From: Falsihalocynthiibacter sp042445055
Lineage (GTDB): Bacteria; Pseudomonadota; Alphaproteobacteria; Rhodobacterales; Rhodobacteraceae
Direction: 5' to 3'
Length of the DNA stretch: 64,000 nucleotides
Assembly (NCBI RefSeq): GCF_042445055.1
Contig: NZ_CP170339.1
Span: 1,054,001 to 1,118,000, forward strand
Shown here: positions 43,597-52,500 of the stretch, piece after piece
Position numbering within the stretch: position 1 is the stretch's first letter
Layout of the letters: the number at the start of each line of letters is the position of its first letter
The notes under the pieces: model-generated
The model's input: only the letters and a program-made list of their open reading frames with translations
The model's database searches: none
What the model was told of the DNA's origin: nothing
Translations under genes and position numbers: made by a program

Positions 43597-44607
43597 TTAG
43601 CGTCCCAATGCTTCGAGAACGCGCTCGCGATAAGCTGGCGCGTTGCCGCCGGCCTCTTCTGCGAGCATTTTCCATGTCTCAGTCACTGAGGACACAACGA
43701 GTTCACGATCCTCATCCGAGAAATCTTCTCCCCAGACAACGCCGCCTTCTGCGAGGGTTTCGCGGGCTTCCATTTCAAGCTCTAGGTCTTTCTCGTATTG
43801 ATTTGTCCGATCCCAGAGATCCTCAGCCGCATTAGTGATCGCTGCCTTTACATCCTCATCGGTTTTTTCCCAACGGTCCGTGGCGACGCCAATCACATAT
43901 GGGCCAGAGGCCATAGGATAGATGTAGGAGGCATATTTCGCGACTTCTTGTAGGGAAACTGTATGAGCATAGAGCGCAGGATAGAGCGCGCAATCTACGA
44001 CGCCAGTTTTCATCGCAACATACATTTCTTCTTGTGGAATGATCTGTGCGGCAACACCGAGGCGCGTGAATGTCTCCACCTGATCACGGGCCCAAACGCG
44101 GAGCTTCTTGGATTTTAATCCTTCGAGCGTATTCACAGGCTCATCCCGACAGAAAACAGAAACCGAGAGCATAGGGATTGCGACATAACCAACCGAGGTC
44201 ACGTCCCACTCAGAGAATTCCTCTTCGTAAATCTCGCGCACTGTTGGGAGCACTTTTTCGAATTCTTCAGCCGAACCAATCGTGCCCTGAACAACAACAG
44301 AGCTAAGGGCAGGGGCGTCGCGCCCGAGATAGTTCGCCCACATCAGGCTCATTTCAACCGCTCCGCGCGGAAGGAAGCGCAGCGTGTCGGTGTTGGGCAA
44401 ACCAAGCGATCCACCGGAGTAGAGCTTTAGGCTCGTGTCGCCATCAAGGGCCGCGTTAACTTCTTCTACGAATTGCTCCATCTGCGCGGTTTCGGGGCGT
44501 GTTTCCGGAAGAAAATTGTTGAAGCGCCATTCTTCAGCACCCGCGCTTGTGACGGTTAATCCAAGGCCAGCAAAGCCGATCGCCAGATTTTTGGTAATAA
44601 CATTCAT
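43597..44607 (-). CDS. dctP: TRAP transporter substrate-binding protein (DctP)
   Basis: Periplasmic receptor of the DctPQM system. The start is ATG MNVITKN with GGAGG seven bases upstream, giving 336 residues; a reading from 44655 adds 16 non-signal residues. A signal peptide covers about 1-25 (SAGAEEW). The mature part shows NNFLPETRPETAQMEQFVEEVN, YSGGSLG, VWARDQVETFTRLGVAAQIIPQEEMYVAMKTGVVD (the loop with the carboxylate-binding Arg, expected in VWARDQ) and GPYVIGV. First gene of a five-gene operon. Ligand unknown. Confidence 0.92.
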   Translation of the reverse strand: MNVITKNLAIGFAGLGLTVTSAGAEEWRFNNFLPETRPETAQMEQFVEEVNAALDGDTSLKLYSGGSLGLPNTDTLRFLPRGAVEMSLMWANYLGRDAPALSSVVVQGTIGSAEEFEKVLPTVREIYEEEFSEWDVTSVGYVAIPMLSVSVFCRDEPVNTLEGLKSKKLRVWARDQVETFTRLGVAAQIIPQEEMYVAMKTGVVDCALYPALYAHTVSLQEVAKYASYIYPMASGPYVIGVATDRWEKTDEDVKAAITNAAEDLWDRTNQYEKDLELEMEARETLAEGGVVWGEDFSDEDRELVVSSVTETWKMLAEEAGGNAPAYRERVLEALGR

Positions 44608-44840
44608 CGGGAATCCTCCATGGGAATTAAGTCGGGGTTCAATCTCGGTTAACATCAGCTTACCGCGCCGTGCGAGAGTTTGCCATTCGTGATTTTGCTG
44701 GTTGGATGGAATTGCCCGACGAAAATGCGCGAGGTTAAACTTGTGCGGCGCGATGGTGCTTGCACAGGAGGGCTTTGAAATTTGCTGTGTAAGAAATTGT
44801 TGCTAGGCAGGTGATGGCCAAATTTACCTTTCTAGAACGC

Positions 44841-44871
44841 AAAAAGGCCCGCCAGTTTAGTGGCGGGCCTT
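44841..44871 (-). terminator. intrinsic terminator of the fasciclin gene
   Basis: AAGGCCCGCCA and TGGCGGGCCTT form an 11-bp perfect stem with a six-base loop. On the minus strand it runs straight into a T-tract of five. It lies 17 bases beyond the fasciclin stop. This is the clearest intrinsic terminator in the window. Confidence 0.9.
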
Positions 44872-44887
44872 CGCTGGAAATTCGTTA

Positions 44888-45454
44888 TTACATCTTCGGA
44901 GTAAACACCGCATCAGTCACGTGGATTACGCCATTTGATTGCTTGACGTCGGCGATTGTAACTGTCGCTTTGGCACCGTTTTCGTCTTCGAGTACGATGC
45001 TATCGCCTTCGTTGTAAGCTTGCAGCGTACAGCCTCCGAGTGTGGGAACTGCGTGCTTGCCGCCATCGTCCGTGATCATGCCTTGAAGCGCGTCTGCCAT
45101 CACAGCTTTGCCGACTACATGGCAAGTGAGGACAGTTGTGAGAAGCTCTTTGTTCTCAGGCTTAAGGAGCGTGTCAACGGTACCTTCAGGGAGCGCAGCG
45201 AAGGCTTCGTTGGTTGGGGCAAATACTGTGAAAGGTCCGTCACCCATCAGTGTTTCGGCTAGACCTGCTGCTTTAACGGCGGCAACCAATGTTGTGTGAT
45301 CCGCAGAGTTCAGTGCATTTTCGACGATGTTCTTATCGGCGAACATTTCAGCACCACCTACCATCGGGTTTTCAGTGGAGTGATCGTCGGCAAAAACCGC
45401 ACCAGAAGAAGCAAGAAGAGTCGTGGCAATAAGGGCAGATTTAAGAATGTTCAT
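44888..45454 (-). CDS. secreted fasciclin (FAS1) domain protein
   Basis: Periplasmic or secreted protein of 188 residues with a signal peptide (1-22, SSGAVFA|DD) and one FAS1 domain. Diagnostic stretches are TLVAAVKAAGLAETL, GPFTVFAPTNEAFAALPEGTVDTLL (H1 region, about 75-99), LTCHVVGKAVMADAL (H2-like) and SNGVIHVTDAVFTPKM at the end. FAS1 domains mediate adhesion. It lies next to an ECF sigma/anti-sigma pair, with an ECF-type promoter (45511-45537) upstream and a strong terminator downstream. It is thus likely the main target of that sigma factor, as MPT70/83 is of mycobacterial SigK. Confidence 0.93.
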   Translation of the reverse strand: MNILKSALIATTLLASSGAVFADDHSTENPMVGGAEMFADKNIVENALNSADHTTLVAAVKAAGLAETLMGDGPFTVFAPTNEAFAALPEGTVDTLLKPENKELLTTVLTCHVVGKAVMADALQGMITDDGGKHAVPTLGGCTLQAYNEGDSIVLEDENGAKATVTIADVKQSNGVIHVTDAVFTPKM

Positions 45455-45510
45455 TTTGGTGTTCCTTTTTTACTAATGAACCGAACAGCGTGTCCGGAGA
45501 TAAAAGGAAC

Positions 45511-45537
45511 CACGAGAGCGCGTGGCGGAAAGTTTCA
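45511..45537 (-). promoter_or_regulatory. ECF-sigma-type promoter before the fasciclin gene
   Basis: On the minus strand TGAAAC (45537-45532) and CGTG (45514-45511) are separated by 17 bases. This closely matches the generic ECF architecture TGAAAC-N16/17-CGTC. The fasciclin ATG lies about 57 bases downstream of the -10-like element. Assignment to the adjacent sigma factor is an inference. Confidence 0.5.
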
Positions 45538-45565
45538 GCCGAGGCAAATTTTTTTAAAATTATTT

Positions 45566-46267
45566 TTAGATTAACAGAATTTCACCGCTCGCGACGACAT
45601 CACCCGTTGGGGTTCCATCCGGCGATCCGCCCAACGGTTCGTCGGTAATGGCGATTGTGCCATCTTCGAATATCGCCAAGAGGTCACCAGAAAGACTAAT
45701 GGTACCGTTCGGCTCTTGGGGTAGGACACCAAGTGAGATAGGAGCTTCGGCATCTTTGGCGATGAGCCAAAGTTCCAAAGAGCGGCCCGTCGGCGCGTCA
45801 CCCGCTTGGCGTTCAAAGACAAGCTCGTCGGAATCCGCCTCTAGTACGACACGAACAAAGAGCGATTGATCTTGAGAGGCCACGTTGGAGTGATAACCTG
45901 GTCTGTGCACGGTTGGGTCGGATTGCGGCAGGAACGCCAGTAGCAGTACCGCCAAAAGGCTTGCGACAAGAACGCCGCCGCCAAAGGATGTCCGCAGCCA
46001 AGTGCCAAAAGATTTTTTCTGCGCAGGGAACAGGGTTGCGTCGATCCGCTCCTTAACGCGAGGCGGAGGAGGGATTGCTGTGAAATCATCCGCTAAAGGA
46101 ATAAGGTTTTCGTCCCAATCGCGCAGCAATGCCCGCAGTTGAGGCTCTGCGGCTAACCGGTGCTCGAACGCACGACGGGCTTCTGCATCCAAGAGGTGCA
46201 ACGCATATTCCCCAACAAGGGCAACATCGTCGTTATGTTCCACGGTTTCCGTCATCGGCTCAGACAT
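45566..46267 (-). CDS. RskA-like anti-sigma factor
   Basis: Membrane-anchored anti-sigma factor. About 233 residues: a cytoplasmic N-terminal domain (DVALVGEYALHLLDAEARRAFE onward), one membrane segment (about 109-128, GGVLVASLLAVLLLAFLP) and a periplasmic RskA-type domain with GRSLELWLIAKDAEAPISLGVLP and the closing LGGSPDGTPTGDVVASGEILL. The start may be ATG 46267 or ATG 46255; the latter overlaps the sigma-factor stop exactly (ATGA). In either case it is coupled to the sigma gene, the classical arrangement for a cognate pair. The signal releasing the sigma factor is unknown. Confidence 0.9.
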   Translation of the reverse strand: MSEPMTETVEHNDDVALVGEYALHLLDAEARRAFEHRLAAEPQLRALLRDWDENLIPLADDFTAIPPPPRVKERIDATLFPAQKKSFGTWLRTSFGGGVLVASLLAVLLLAFLPQSDPTVHRPGYHSNVASQDQSLFVRVVLEADSDELVFERQAGDAPTGRSLELWLIAKDAEAPISLGVLPQEPNGTISLSGDLLAIFEDGTIAITDEPLGGSPDGTPTGDVVASGEILLI

Positions 46268-46794
46268 TCTTTCAGTTTTAGCAAGCTGCGTCGCAGCCAA
46301 GTTCTCATCGTATTTATTGGCACCTCAAATCGCTCGGCCAACTCCTGATAGCTCTCACCTTCGAGATAGGCACCGCGCACGGCGTCGCCGCGATCAGTTT
46401 CCAACTCGTTCAGGCAGGCATCGATCTGCCCCCGCTCGGATGCGGCCATTGCGGCCTCTTCCGGATTAGGGCCGCTGTCACTTAGGTTAGGGACAGCGTC
46501 GATGTCGGTCGTTGGCGCCTTTCGTGCGCGAAGTTTATCAATCGCCAAATTCCGCGTGAGGGTAATTAGCCACGTCATCGGACTGTAGCCGTTAGATGCA
46601 TAGCCGTTTGCCTTCTGCCAAATTCTGACGAAGGCCTCTTGCAATGCTTCTTCTGCTTCTGCCCTATTCTTTAAGATACGTAGACAAACGCCAAAAAGTT
46701 TCGCGCTTGTGGCCTCATAAAGGGAATTGAACGCCGAGCGGTCTCCGATACCGACACGTACAATCATTTCTTCGATGTCTGAGATCGTAGTCAT
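46252..46794 (-). CDS. ECF-subfamily RNA polymerase sigma factor
   Basis: Sigma-70 family extracytoplasmic-function factor, 180 residues, regions 2 and 4 only. Region 2 covers SAFNSLYEATSAKLFGVCLRIL and EALQEAFVRIWQKA (about 20-63), with the -10 recognition stretch SPMTWLITLTRNLAIDKLR. Region 4 contains the helix-turn-helix YLEGESYQELAERFEVPINTMRTWLRR (about 143-169). The sequence resembles the SigK-like group whose partners are RskA anti-sigma factors, and such a factor follows. No TGAAAC-type site was seen before its own start, so autoregulation is not evident. Confidence 0.93.
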   Translation of the reverse strand: MTTISDIEEMIVRVGIGDRSAFNSLYEATSAKLFGVCLRILKNRAEAEEALQEAFVRIWQKANGYASNGYSPMTWLITLTRNLAIDKLRARKAPTTDIDAVPNLSDSGPNPEEAAMAASERGQIDACLNELETDRGDAVRGAYLEGESYQELAERFEVPINTMRTWLRRSLLKLKECLSR

Positions 46795-46994
46795 GTTGTC
46801 CTTGCGTTTCTGGGCTTCCGAACAGTAGCAGCCGTGCTTCCTTCGTCAATCTATCACCCAGTGACAAATGCAATTCTATCTGCGCTTTGAGAAAATAGAG
46901 TTGTGTGTAATACCTTAAGATAGATTGCTCAGAGAATTAATTAATGACTCCGAACGCCCTCTTGGGGAGCGTTTATTTATTCAGGGGACGAGGA

Positions 46995-48425
46995 ATGGAC
47001 ACCGTTATTAACGCCATTAATGGCGTACTTTGGAACTTCGTGTTGATTTACGGTTTGCTTGGTGCGGGCCTGTTTTTCACAATTCGTCTGGGTGGCATCC
47101 AGTTTGTTCATTTTCGCGAGATGTTGCGGGTCATAACCGCACCGGCTAGCAAGGATAAACGAGGGATATCTCCTTTTCAGGCCCTAACCGTCAGCCTTGC
47201 TTCGCGGGTCGGGACGGGAAACCTTGCTGGCGTTGCCGTCGCGCTTACACTGGGTGGTCCTGGGGCGATCTTCTGGATGTGGATGGTGGCCCTTGTTGGG
47301 ATGGCAACGGCATATGCCGAGAGTTCGCTTGCTCAGGTCTACAAGATCACGACAAAGGAGGGCCGACATCGCGGCGGACCTGCGTTCTATATTTCCAAGG
47401 GACTAAACGCGCCGTGGGCAGGGACGATATTTTCCATCTGTCTCATCGTAAGTTTCGGACTCATCTTCGTGGCCGTACAGGCGAACTCCATCGCCGAGGC
47501 ATTTAACGGCTCGTTTGGAGTACCCAAAATCGTTGTTGGTGTAGTGGTCGCCGTAATGGCGGGATTCGTCATTTTTGGGGGTATCCGCTCAATCGCGAAA
47601 GTCGCGCAGGTATTGGTCCCCGTCATGGCAGGAGCCTATCTACTTCTGGCCGTCGTGGTCATGGCGTTCAACTTGACCGAAGTACCACAAATGATCTGGT
47701 TGATCATTTCCAGCGCGCTGGGCCTTCAGGAGGCCGTCGGCGGTGTCACGGGCGGGGTAATGGCCGCAGCGTTGAATGGTATAAAGCGCGGTCTATTCTC
47801 GAACGAAGCAGGTATGGGCTCCGCACCGAACATTGCCGCGGTGGCAACCCCTGTGCCGCACCATCCAGCAAGCCAAGGGTTCGTGCAGGCCTTCGGTTGT
47901 TTTGTGGATACAATCCTTGTTTCAACCGCGACTGCGCTCTTGATCCTGTTGTCTGGTGTCTTGGGCACCAACGAACTGACTGGCATGCAGCTGACCCAAA
48001 GCGCTCTTGAGGCGCACGTTGGCGTAGCTGGCGGATATTTCGTAGCGATTGCGATCTTATTCTTCGCGTTCACTTCCATTTTGGGGAATTACTCATATGC
48101 GGAAAACGCCTTGGCGTTCCTCAAGCTAAACAAACCAATGCCAATCACTATTCTGCGCCTTGGATGTCTTGCGATGGTCGCGTGGGGGTCAATTCAATCC
48201 GTGAGTACAGTGTTTAACTTTGCGGATGCCGCGATGGGAACTATGGCAGTTATCAACCTGACGGCGATCCTCTTGCTCTCGGGGACTGTGTATAAACTGA
48301 CGAAGGATTATTTCACGCAACGCAACGCGGGAGCCGATCCACGGTTTGATGCCTCAAAGTACCCAGAACTAGGAGATGGTGTGGATCGTACCGTTTGGAC
48401 CGCCGAGGACAAGATACATGGCTAG
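46995..48425 (+). CDS. sodium:amino acid (alanine/glycine/glutamine) symporter, AGCS family
   Basis: Inner-membrane Na+-coupled symporter of the AGCS family, 476 residues with about eleven hydrophobic segments. The family blocks ISPFQALTVSLASRVGTGNLAGVAVAL (about 59-85) and KRGLFSNEAGMGSAPNIAAVA (about 262-282) are clear. The start is ATG 46995 with GGGG seven bases before; an ATG at 46944 would add 17 residues. Its stop overlaps the glutaminase start by 8 bases, so the two genes are coupled and glutamine is the likeliest cargo, by context. Confidence 0.92.
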   Translation: MDTVINAINGVLWNFVLIYGLLGAGLFFTIRLGGIQFVHFREMLRVITAPASKDKRGISPFQALTVSLASRVGTGNLAGVAVALTLGGPGAIFWMWMVALVGMATAYAESSLAQVYKITTKEGRHRGGPAFYISKGLNAPWAGTIFSICLIVSFGLIFVAVQANSIAEAFNGSFGVPKIVVGVVVAVMAGFVIFGGIRSIAKVAQVLVPVMAGAYLLLAVVVMAFNLTEVPQMIWLIISSALGLQEAVGGVTGGVMAAALNGIKRGLFSNEAGMGSAPNIAAVATPVPHHPASQGFVQAFGCFVDTILVSTATALLILLSGVLGTNELTGMQLTQSALEAHVGVAGGYFVAIAILFFAFTSILGNYSYAENALAFLKLNKPMPITILRLGCLAMVAWGSIQSVSTVFNFADAAMGTMAVINLTAILLLSGTVYKLTKDYFTQRNAGADPRFDASKYPELGDGVDRTVWTAEDKIHG

Positions 48426-49389
48426 GGTTTATGATGCGCAGACGCTTCAGGGGATCGTTGACAGCATTGCCGAGCGCATGGTCGGCGAGGTTGAGCGGGG
48501 TGTTGTGGCCAATTACATTCCCGAACTGGCGACTGTTAACCTGAACCAGTTTGGCATCGCGATCGTTTTGGCGAATGGCGAGGTGATCTGTGCGGGCGAT
48601 GCCGAGGTTCCGTTTTCAATCCAGAGTATCTCTAAAGTTCTAACCTTGACGCTCGCTTTGGAGCGTTGCGGCGCCACCCTTTGGCAACGGGTTGGACGGG
48701 AACCTTCGGGTGATCCATTCAACTCCATTATTCAGCTTGAATATGAAAAGGGCGTGCCAAGAAATCCGTTCATCAATGCGGGCGCGATTGTAACCGCTGA
48801 CGTTGTTCTCGAAGGGCAGAAGCCAGATCAAGCCGTAGATCAAATCCTTGATTTATGTCGAAGAGCGGCTGGCGATGACGATATCTTTGTTGATCAGAAT
48901 GTGGCCAAATCCGAGGCGCAAACTGGCCACCGAAACAGGGCGCTGGCTCAGTTTATTTCTGCCGAGAACAACCTTAGATGCACCGTCGAAGATACTCTGT
49001 CTGTCTACTTTCGTCAGTGCAGTATCGCGATGTCCTGCCGCCAACTTGCGCACTTGGGTAGATATCTTGCCTTGGGCGGCCAACTTGCCGAAACGGACGA
49101 TGCTATCATTACCCAAGAGCGCACCCGCCGCATCCTCGCCCTGATGATGACGTGCGGGGCATATGATGCTTCCGGGGATTTCGCGTTTCGGATTGGGATA
49201 CCCGCAAAAACGGGTGTCGGCGGTGGAATCCTCGGGATCGTACCAGGCGTTGCCTCGGTCGCTGCGTGGTGCCCCGGATTGGATAATAAGGGAAACTCCC
49301 TTCTGGCCACACGCGCACTTGATGACCTTGTGCGCCAAGCGGGTTGGTCACTTTTTACCGGTGATGTGCACTTTAGTTTGGAAGAGTAG
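48418..49389 (+). CDS. glsA: glutaminase A
   Basis: Serine-dependent beta-lactamase-fold glutaminase converting glutamine to glutamate and ammonia in the cytosol. The 323 residues start at ATG MARVYDAQ; a reading from 48376 is internal to the symporter gene. FSIQSISKV holds the catalytic Ser70 and Lys73 pair. YEKGVPRNPFINAGAI (about 114-130), SCRQLAHLGRYLALGG and AKTGVGGGILGIVPG (about 261-275) are family-specific blocks. Coupled to an AGCS symporter, it suggests glutamine uptake and deamidation, as in the E. coli YbaS-YbaT pair. Confidence 0.95.
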   Translation: MARVYDAQTLQGIVDSIAERMVGEVERGVVANYIPELATVNLNQFGIAIVLANGEVICAGDAEVPFSIQSISKVLTLTLALERCGATLWQRVGREPSGDPFNSIIQLEYEKGVPRNPFINAGAIVTADVVLEGQKPDQAVDQILDLCRRAAGDDDIFVDQNVAKSEAQTGHRNRALAQFISAENNLRCTVEDTLSVYFRQCSIAMSCRQLAHLGRYLALGGQLAETDDAIITQERTRRILALMMTCGAYDASGDFAFRIGIPAKTGVGGGILGIVPGVASVAAWCPGLDNKGNSLLATRALDDLVRQAGWSLFTGDVHFSLEE

Positions 49390-49459
49390 CGCGCGGTCGG
49401 TGCACTGCTGAATAGTGGATATTGCGACATTTTGATCGCGGAGTATCCTCTAAAACACA

Positions 49460-49473
49460 CGCCCTTTTGGGCG
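49460..49473. repeat. small hairpin before the giant RTX gene
   Basis: CGCCC-TTTT-GGGCG is a 5-bp stem with a four-base loop, 70 bases past the glutaminase stop. No T-tract follows. It may be a weak terminator for the symporter-glutaminase operon; otherwise the 175-base gap shows only a good ribosome site (GGAG) before 49565. Confidence 0.3.
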
Positions 49474-49564
49474 CTAGGGATTGTCGCTTCGCTTGGTTGA
49501 AAAGTAGAAAGTTCTTGATGGCTAAGGGAATTTAACATTACGCTCGAAATATTGGAGTGAGTTA

Positions 49565-52500
49565 ATGAGCAATGATCTTGGGTCGTTTGCTGGTTCATCA
49601 TTACAAGACATAGGACCGGTAGAACTAGAAAATATTCTGACGGACCTTCGAGCTGGTATCGGCTACGTGGGTATTATAGTTATTGATGCGGCCGAACAGG
49701 ACATCATTCGGTTGCCTGCTGGGAAGCTTATTTCCCAGCCGCTAATAATTGGAAACGATCTGGTTCTTGTGCAGCCTGACGGGACGCTAGTTGTTCTGTT
49801 GGGGGCGGCTGAGCTTGATATGGATGTCGTTGCCGAAAATGCAACGCTTAGTACCGATGATCTTGCCGATCTCGCACTGCCCGCAACAATGTGGGACAGT
49901 ATCTCCGAGATTGCTGAGAAGGGAACGATTGCCCGCTCGAGTGGCGGTCCAGAGATGCTCGTAAGCGTTCCTGATCCTTTGATTGGGCTTCCGTTCAGCC
50001 CATTATTGCCGCCTACGGATTACCTGACACCAGAGCGCCGCGAGGAGGATTACAGCGGTGGTGGTAGCCTGATCAGCTCGGTGATCGTTGGCCCCGACGA
50101 TATTATTGCGACTGAAACAGACGCGACAGTTTCAATTCGCTTGGGTGACTATTTCTCGGTCACATCGATCTTGGGTGCAGGAGGTGTGCCATACGAGGAT
50201 CTATCGATAACGATCTTCAAACTTCCCATTGGAACCACGGCAACCCTAGGGTCCTTTACTCCTGATGGCTCAGGAACATTAACCTACACATTTAGCGGCT
50301 CACCGGATGATCTGCCAAACCTCGTCCTAACGTTCCCCAAGGATTTCTCCACTGATAATCGGTCCGATATCGTTTCTGGTGATTTGAGCGGTACGATTTC
50401 GGTCAAGACCGATTTCGGAGATTTTGATACCCGTGATTTCACCATTCGTCTTCAAGTCGAGTTGGATGTTAATCTCGACGCTCCTGCCGTCCTCCGCGAT
50501 ATCGAGGACAGCTATAATGGCGATGATACGGGCGTTCAGCTTGACTTGGGCATTTCGGTTGCGGCGATTGATCTAGACGGTTCCGAAGATAGCACACGCA
50601 TCGAAATTGTTTACACAAACATGCCTCTATTTGCTCACTTTAACGGCGGTAGTTATGATGTCGCGTCGGGAGTTTGGTCAGGAACCATGGCGGAGGCGAA
50701 TGCATTAGAATTGCATTTGCCTGGCGATTTTTCAGGAACAATCGACTCGATTATTTATGCCATCAGCCCCGAAGGGCGCGTTGAAATTCCTCAGCGGATA
50801 GAAATTGCACCTACAGGTGATGTGGATTTTGCGCTTACGGAACTCGTCACTGCGGAAACGGATGCTCCTACGATCGTTCAGCCTTCGCTGTCGTGGGTTA
50901 TTAGTATCTCGGATACTGATAACACCGCCCCTCATGAGGTCTTGGATTCAGTTTCGTTTACATTGAACGGACTTCCTGCGGGCGTGAAAATATTGGGCGG
51001 ACAAGGTGCAACAATCACCTATGATGCAGCTGCGGGCGGATCGCTGACATTCGTTGGTACTGGAGAGCAGTACGCACAGTTGCGGCTGTCTTTCCCTAAA
51101 GATTACTCTACAGAAAGCCCATTACAGGGAAGCACGGGTGCGCTGACAGGCACCATCAGTGCGACATCGACCGAAGATCCAGTCGGCGGTCAAAACTTGC
51201 CCATTTCGTTGCGCATCACTCCTGAAGGAGACGTAACGATTGATGATACATTACCCGATAATGTACCGGATGAAACCGACGCGCCGACGCCAGTGAAACC
51301 TTCGGACCTGATGCTTCCTGCGCCAACGGACATGGATAACTCCGAAAAGATTGTTGGGGCGTTATTTAGCGTCGACGGGCTCCCCGCTGGGTCGGATATT
51401 GCGTCGCTGGGGTTGGTATTGCCCACGGGTGCGCAAACAACATTTGTTGCTGGGGTAAATGGCTCCGAGACGCTCTACATACAGTTATTGGACGCACAGG
51501 TAGGGGATGTTTTGGCGGCATATACCGCCATCGAGTTCGCGCTGCCTAAGGATTTCTCTACGACGAACCGGACGGACTTGACCGTCGGTACTGAAATGCC
51601 TCTGACGTTGCAGCTGTTTGTTGGCACCGACGAAGAGCAAAATTACGGAATTGATTTGGCCAACGATGGTCAGGCGATTGCGACGCGGGTCATAGATATT
51701 GATTTCGAGGCGGATCTGACGCTTAACGCGACACCGACTGTGACGGGCGTTGAGGACAGTTTGGCTGGCGATGGCTCGGGTGTAGAAGTGAACCTTGGCA
51801 TCGTTATAGAGCCCGTAGATATCGATGGGTCCGAGGATGTGATCTTTGTCGAGATTACGTATACCGATCTTCCGTTTGGCACAGTATTCCTTAACGGCAC
51901 GACTAATCTTACGTCGAATTATGATCGCTCAACTGGCATCTGGAGTGGGACAGAGGCGGAGGCAGAAGCGCTAAGTTTGCAGCTTCCGGGTGACTACTCA
52001 GGGACGATCAACGCAAGCATCCGTGCATACAGTCCCGAAGGTGAGGTCTTTCAAGATCAAACCATCGAAATCTCACCAACACCTGATATCGATTTTGAGA
52101 TCACTGACATTCAGCGTGCCGAGACTGATCACTCTGTGATTGTCCGTCCCGCGGCTGATTGGAAAGTGGAAATTTCCGACAACGATCTAAACCTTCCGCT
52201 GGAAAGGTTGGAGACGGTCACTCTAACGCTCAACGATCTGCCACCAGGTGTTGTTATCAATTCGCCTTTGGGGGGGAGCATTACTTATGATGCGGTAAAT
52301 GGTGGACAGTTGGTATTTACCGGTACTGGAGACGAGTACAGCGCGCTGCTCTTGCAGTTTCCCACTGATTTCTCGACCGAGAACCGCACACCACCGCAGA
52401 TTGACGGCCCCATAACGGGAACATTGGCCGCGACGTCCACAGAAGGTGCGGCGACCTCTCCAGTTCCTCTGAACCTTGTGATTACGCCTGAAGGCGACGT

